In this document: positions 16,176 through 20,074 of the stretch, piece by piece
Layout: each line of letters begins with the position of its first letter
Numbering within the stretch: the stretch's first letter is position 1
Assembly: GCF_049673005.1 (NCBI RefSeq)
Contig: NZ_JBATXB010000113.1
Location: 1-20,074, forward strand
Length of the DNA stretch: 20,074 nt
Direction: 5' to 3'
Origin: Carnobacterium_A sp049673005
Lineage (GTDB): Bacteria > Bacillota > Bacilli > Lactobacillales > Carnobacteriaceae
Made by a program: the position numbers and the translations under genes
Notes under the pieces: generated by a model
What the model was told of the DNA's origin: nothing
Database searches by the model: none
Seen by the model: only the letters and a program-made list of their open reading frames with translations

Positions 16176-16830
16176 ACAATTTACAGTACAAGCTAAACCT
16201 TACGGATTTGAATTGGATTTGGAAACAACAGCGCTTATTATTATCGATATGCAACGTGATTTTTTGTATCCAGGTGGCTTTGGTGAACAATTAGGAAACG
16301 ATGTGTCAACGACTAATTCGATCATTCCTAATGTTAAACGCGTTTTAGATAAAGCAAGGGAAAAAGAGATGCTTGTGATCCATACAAGAGAAGGTCACCG
16401 ACCAGATTTGACCGATTTACCAGCTAGCAAGTCTAAGCGAGGTGGAGGCATTGGTGAAGAAGGTCCAATGGGACGCATTTTAGTACGCGGTGAGTATGGT
16501 CATGATATCGTTGATGAACTGCAACCGATTGAAGGGGAAGTTATTCTTGATAAACCTGGTAAAGGAGCTTTCTACCAAACAGATTTAGAAACCATTTTAA
16601 AAAATAAAAACATTAAGAGTCTGATTCTTGCAGGTGTAACAACTCACGTATGTGTACAATCAACAATCCGTGAAGCGAATGATAGAGGCTACGAGTGCTT
16701 AATGTTAGAAGATTGCTGTGCAGCTTTTGATAAAAAAGATCATGAAGATTCTATCCGAATGATTAACCAACAAGGCGGTATATTTGGTTGGACAACGGAA
16801 TCAAAAAATCTTTTAGAAGCCATTAACTAA
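16168..16830 (+). CDS. Isochorismatase-fold amidohydrolase 2, biuret-hydrolase-like
   Basis: A 220-residue cysteine hydrolase. A nearby in-frame ATG at 16153 exists, but TGGAGGA at 16154-16160 favours 16168, giving an 8-base overlap with permease A. The triad is D27 (IIDMQRDF), K129 (LDKPGKGAF) and C162 (VTTHVCVQS), and Q202 (NQQGGIFG) matches Q252 of enzyme 1. The 33- and 40-residue spacings are identical to enzyme 1. HTREGHRPDLTDLPASK, GPMGRILVRGE and REANDRGYECLMLEDCC resemble biuret hydrolase strongly. It differs from enzyme 1 around the cysteine (TTHVC versus TADVC) and lacks the GYVDVMGYDLSL stretch, so the two probably prefer different substrates, for example biuret and triuret or another carbamoyl amide. 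Confidence 0.85.
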   Translation: MTKQFTVQAKPYGFELDLETTALIIIDMQRDFLYPGGFGEQLGNDVSTTNSIIPNVKRVLDKAREKEMLVIHTREGHRPDLTDLPASKSKRGGGIGEEGPMGRILVRGEYGHDIVDELQPIEGEVILDKPGKGAFYQTDLETILKNKNIKSLILAGVTTHVCVQSTIREANDRGYECLMLEDCCAAFDKKDHEDSIRMINQQGGIFGWTTESKNLLEAIN

Positions 16831-16852
16831 TACGAAACAGAGGAGAATAAGG

Positions 16853-18394
16853 ATGGAAGAAAAATCAAAAGGTACTCCTTGGTTAGTCAAGGGAGACGCG
16901 AATGGATTCTTTGGTTTATTTAGTAACGTTTTAACCAATTTATTAGCAGCGATAGGTTTATTAGCAGCAATCAACATGCCTTCAAGTATTATTTACGGGA
17001 AAATTGTTCCAGCAGCTGCGTTGTCAATCGGAATAGGCAGCATTATTTTCGGTGTACAGGCACGTCGTAAATCTTTAAAGGAAAATCGATCAGATGTAAC
17101 AGCTTTGCCATATGGCCTTAGTGTCCCTCATTATTTTATCGTAGCATTTGGGATTATATTGCCTGTACATGCACAAACAGGTGATTGGGTATTAGCTTGG
17201 TCAACAGCTTTAGCTTGGAATGTGGTGCAAGGTATCGTCATGACTATAGGGGCATTTGTAGGACCCTATATTCAAAAATATATTCCGCGTAGTGCACTAT
17301 TAGGATCACTAGCTGGAATAGCCTTAACGTATATTGCTATGAATCCAATGGGTGAGGTCTACTCTACTCCGTACATAGGACTATTGACATTAGTCATTGT
17401 TCTAGCAGGTTGGATTGCTCATAAACGTTTACCAGGGAACATTCCTGCTGGTTTGTTGGCAATTGTGATAGGGATGATATTAGCTTGGGTAACAGGTTAC
17501 ATGGATATCGCGACAGTTCAAGAAGCGGTTAACGGTTTCTCACTATCGACACCTTCTTTTGCATTAAATCATTTAATGGACGGATTTGCTTACTTGTCTC
17601 CATTTTTAGCAGCGGCTATTCCTTTGGCTATCTATGACTTTTTAGAAAGCTTAGATAATGTCGAAAGTGCTACGGCTGATGGAGATGAGTATCCAACTAC
17701 TTTATCTTTACTTGTTCCGGCTCTTTTAACACTATTTGGGGCAATGCTAGGAAGCCCTTATCCAACGATTATTTATATTGGACATCCGGGTTGGAAAGCT
17801 ACAGGAGCACGTGTTGGGTATTCAATATTAACGGGAATCAGTATTATTGTAGTAGCTTTTATTGGGTTACTTCCTTTAATGTTGTCGATTATTCCTTTAG
17901 TAGCATTATTGCCAATCTTAATATACATCGCGATGTCAATTGGAACGCAAGCCTTTAAAACAGCTGATCCAAAACATATCCCTGCGATGATCTTAGGCTT
18001 AATGCCCTTTATTGCTAGTTTTGTTATTCTACAGGTCAACAATGCTCTAACCGCTGCTGGGACAAGTGCAGCTGAGGTAGGCTATGACGTATTATTAAAT
18101 AATGGAGTCAAATATGAAGGCTGGAGCGTTTTAGGATCAGCAGATATCTTGGTTTCAATGATGTTAATCAGTATTGTGATTTTCTTAATTGAAAAACGCT
18201 ACGACAAAGCGGCCATTTATAGTTTAGTAACGGCTGTCCTTTCTTTCTTCGGATTTATTCATGCTGGTCAAATAGGTTTTGGAACAGGAATGAGTGCAGC
18301 GATTGGCTACTTATCGATGGCAGCAGGATTACTTTTCTTCCACTTCTATAGACATTCAGATGATGAAGAAGAGAATGCCAAAAGTTTGAAGTAA
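16853..18394 (+). CDS. Permease B, NCS2/AzgA-like paralogue
   Basis: A 513-residue membrane protein with about 12 helices, preceded by AGAGGAG. It is clearly paralogous to permease A and colinear throughout: DANGFFGLFSNVLTNLL, TALPYGLSVPH, IPRSALLGSLAGI, ESLDNVESAT and SPYPTIIYIGHPGWK. The C-terminal tail is acidic (HSDDEEENAK). With the hydrolase 22 bases upstream it forms a second hydrolase-permease pair, suggesting duplication of a two-gene module. It is the last gene of the operon. Likely substrates are the same as for permease A, with altered specificity. Confidence 0.82.
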   Translation: MEEKSKGTPWLVKGDANGFFGLFSNVLTNLLAAIGLLAAINMPSSIIYGKIVPAAALSIGIGSIIFGVQARRKSLKENRSDVTALPYGLSVPHYFIVAFGIILPVHAQTGDWVLAWSTALAWNVVQGIVMTIGAFVGPYIQKYIPRSALLGSLAGIALTYIAMNPMGEVYSTPYIGLLTLVIVLAGWIAHKRLPGNIPAGLLAIVIGMILAWVTGYMDIATVQEAVNGFSLSTPSFALNHLMDGFAYLSPFLAAAIPLAIYDFLESLDNVESATADGDEYPTTLSLLVPALLTLFGAMLGSPYPTIIYIGHPGWKATGARVGYSILTGISIIVVAFIGLLPLMLSIIPLVALLPILIYIAMSIGTQAFKTADPKHIPAMILGLMPFIASFVILQVNNALTAAGTSAAEVGYDVLLNNGVKYEGWSVLGSADILVSMMLISIVIFLIEKRYDKAAIYSLVTAVLSFFGFIHAGQIGFGTGMSAAIGYLSMAAGLLFFHFYRHSDDEEENAKSLK

Positions 18395-18443
18395 GCAGTG
18401 GTTCAAAAATGAGCATTGATTACTAAAGGCAAACAAAATAAAT

Positions 18444-18475
18444 AAGCTGTTCTCGTTAGTTTTCGAGGACAGCTT
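18444..18475. terminator. Hairpin terminator between convergent genes
   Basis: A 12-bp stem, AAGCTGTTCTCG / CGAGGACAGCTT with one G-T wobble and an 8-nt loop. The plus side is followed by CTTTATAT, and the minus side by ATTTATTTTGTTT. It can end the catabolic operon and the convergent minus-strand gene. Confidence 0.75.
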
Positions 18476-18532
18476 CTTTATATGGAAAAATGAATGCTTA
18501 TTTTTAGTGCTCAAAAGATCCACTAGTTTGGC

Positions 18533-20008
18533 TTATTTAATCTCTGTAGTGTACACCCATGTCTTGCCATCATCTGTTGAACGATAGAGAATCTTACTTC
18601 CTCCTTGGTAATCACCGTCTATTCCTTGACCGATTAAAAGAGAAAGTGAACCATTGTCTTCATAAGGCATTTCAGGGGAATCGAAGGGATTATACTTTTC
18701 AGTGTCTGTTAAAGGAACTTCGATAGGTGGGAATGTTAACTTTTCAAACGTTCGACCACCATCCGTTGTTCGATACAAATCTGTAGTAGTTGAACCATTA
18801 TGAGCTAGCCCAATAAAACCAAGGTCGTTAGTGATAAATGTGATTCCTGAACTCACTCCTAATTCTCCCAAAAAAGGATCAGAATTAATGGTTACCCAAG
18901 TATTGCCACCATCACTAGTATGGTCTAGGGCATAGAAACGTGAACCCAATGCAGCGTCAACTACTCGCAATTGATAACCTAATTGTTCATTCAGGTAATA
19001 ATACTCTTCTTCACTACTTTCATGGGTATCAATGGCTACTTTTTCTTTTAAAGAAGACTTTACTAAAGAATAATCAATAAAGCGAACGGGTGTGATGTTC
19101 GGTTCATTCGGTGCATATACAGAAATAGTGTAGCCAGTTATTTCCTCATCAGCCGAGGCAATCGGGAAAGTCACTCCACTTTTATTAAAATAACGAACAC
19201 TGCTATCATTAAATCCCCAGCTACGGTAACCCGTATAGTAAATACCAAACGAGTCTTCATCCCAATCGTTGATGGTTTCTTTAATTGGCAAATGCTTTAT
19301 TCCATCTATCAACGGCTGAAGTCGAGCTGTTTCGTTAAACGTTGAATCAGTGTATCCGTTTAAAACGACATTAATTTTGTTGCTTTTTGAACGATCGTAA
19401 TCAATTAAAAAAGTTTCTACTTCACTTTTTTGATTCAAACCATAAAGAAAACTATAAAGAGACGTTATTTGTCCTTCTTTATTGAAGGTCACTTCAAAAT
19501 GGCTATCAATATAAAGTTCCTTAGGTAAATCTATTTTAGATTCGAGGTCTTTAAATAACCCATCTAAATCATCTTTATATAGATTGTCATGATCAAAAGA
19601 AATGTTTCGTTTATTGACTAAGTCGTTAATGACGAAAGCTAACCGTCCTTGAGAATGGGTTCCACTGTGATAGATATTTTTTCCGGTTGCAAGTGTGATT
19701 AGAACAAGAGAAGTTATACTTAAGAGAAAGATAAATTGACTCAATCGATTTAGATAATAGGAAGGCTTTTTTTCCTGCGTGTTTTTGTTATATTTATTTA
19801 CCATGTACCAATAAAGACATCCGATAAACCAGAGGAGTAAACTAAGAAAAATAATTAAGATAATGGGAACGCGTAGTTTAATTCCACCATACTCAGCAAG
19901 TAAAGATAAGTAGTGACAGCCTATTCCATAAATAATGACGACAAGAGGATTAAAGACCAATGCACGCCAGTTGTAATTCTTATTAGTCAAAATACTGTTC
20001 AACTCCAT
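18533..20008 (-). CDS. Membrane-anchored Asp-box (BNR-like) protein of unknown function
   Basis: A 491-residue protein with three membrane helices near residues 16-37, 47-70 and 90-108, then a large domain that is probably extracytoplasmic. The C-terminal third has three Asp-box motifs (S/T-x-D-G-G-x-T-W): TSDGGNTW (364-371), TTDGGRTF (414-421) and STDDGKTW (477-484). These mark beta-propeller-like folds such as sialidases and photosystem assembly factors, but with only three motifs a complete propeller is uncertain. I see no sialidase FRIP motif, so enzyme activity should not be assumed. No clear ribosome binding site precedes the ATG. It is convergent with the operon and probably unrelated to it. 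Confidence 0.75.
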   Translation of the reverse strand: MELNSILTNKNYNWRALVFNPLVVIIYGIGCHYLSLLAEYGGIKLRVPIILIIFLSLLLWFIGCLYWYMVNKYNKNTQEKKPSYYLNRLSQFIFLLSITSLVLITLATGKNIYHSGTHSQGRLAFVINDLVNKRNISFDHDNLYKDDLDGLFKDLESKIDLPKELYIDSHFEVTFNKEGQITSLYSFLYGLNQKSEVETFLIDYDRSKSNKINVVLNGYTDSTFNETARLQPLIDGIKHLPIKETINDWDEDSFGIYYTGYRSWGFNDSSVRYFNKSGVTFPIASADEEITGYTISVYAPNEPNITPVRFIDYSLVKSSLKEKVAIDTHESSEEEYYYLNEQLGYQLRVVDAALGSRFYALDHTSDGGNTWVTINSDPFLGELGVSSGITFITNDLGFIGLAHNGSTTTDLYRTTDGGRTFEKLTFPPIEVPLTDTEKYNPFDSPEMPYEDNGSLSLLIGQGIDGDYQGGSKILYRSTDDGKTWVYTTEIK

Positions 20009-20038
20009 CTTATTTAAAATTTCTGGAAACGTAGAATA

Positions 20039-20067
20039 AGTTTATCATGTCTGTTCTTTTTTACCAA
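20039..20067 (-). promoter_or_regulatory. Promoter of the Asp-box gene
   Basis: On the minus strand, TTGGTA (20062-20067) is followed after 17 bases by TAAACT (20039-20044), with an extended TG one base before the -10. The transcript would start about 25 bases before the start codon. Beyond this, 20009-20074 shows nothing else. Confidence 0.45.
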
Positions 20068-20074
20068 TGGTTGT

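Noticed and set aside
18533..20008. Sialidase assignment based on Asp-boxes
   Set aside because: No FRIP motif or arginine triad could be seen, and Asp-boxes occur in many non-enzymatic propellers.
1..20074. CRISPR arrays, tRNA or rRNA genes, insertion sequences, phage or anti-phage genes
   Set aside because: No direct-repeat arrays, transposase, integrase or tRNA/rRNA-like sequences were noticed on reading both strands.

Overview
The window is AT-rich, has strong AGGAGG-type ribosome binding sites and short intergenic gaps, and shows CcpA-type cre-like sequences. This points to a low-GC Gram-positive bacterium (Bacillota). A lactic-acid-bacterium relative such as Carnobacteriaceae or Enterococcaceae is my guess from gene style, not something the sequence proves.

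Layout. Positions 24-1082 hold a secreted ComEC-type metallo-beta-lactamase-fold protein and its usual DUF3006 partner, closed by a terminator. Positions 1325-2428 hold a membrane-bound diguanylate cyclase (5TMR-LYT sensor plus GGEEF), again followed by a terminator. Positions 2721-4337 encode a PucR-family regulator with its own terminator. After a long (about 330 bp) leader, eleven same-strand genes run from 4759 to 18394 with tight spacing and several overlaps, ending at a hairpin shared with a convergent gene. The order is: ion-transporter-superfamily carrier, ring-opening amidohydrolase (cyanuric acid hydrolase/barbiturase), DUF2877 protein, FdrA, YlbE/DUF1116, carbamate kinase, NCS2 permease, biuret-hydrolase-like enzyme 1, permease A, biuret-hydrolase-like enzyme 2, permease B. 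On the minus strand, 18533-20008 encodes a membrane-anchored Asp-box (BNR-like) protein.

How the genes may work together. The ring-opening enzyme keeps the Lys/Arg/Ser triplets of the AtzD/barbiturase family. Both isochorismatase-fold enzymes keep the Asp-Lys-Cys triad plus a downstream Gln, with the Lys-Cys-Gln spacing I recall for biuret hydrolase. FdrA, YlbE and DUF2877 are the proteins linked to oxamate carbamoyltransferase, which phosphorolyses oxalurate to carbamoyl phosphate in E. coli allantoin fermentation. Here no allantoin gene is nearby and no allophanate hydrolase is visible. The proposal is a PucR-controlled pathway: a cyclic ureide (cyanurate or barbiturate) is imported, opened, trimmed to an N-carbamoyl acid (allophanate, carboxybiuret or ureidomalonate), and phosphorolysed to carbamoyl phosphate. 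Carbamate kinase would then make ATP. The individual families are well supported; the combined pathway and its substrate are inference.
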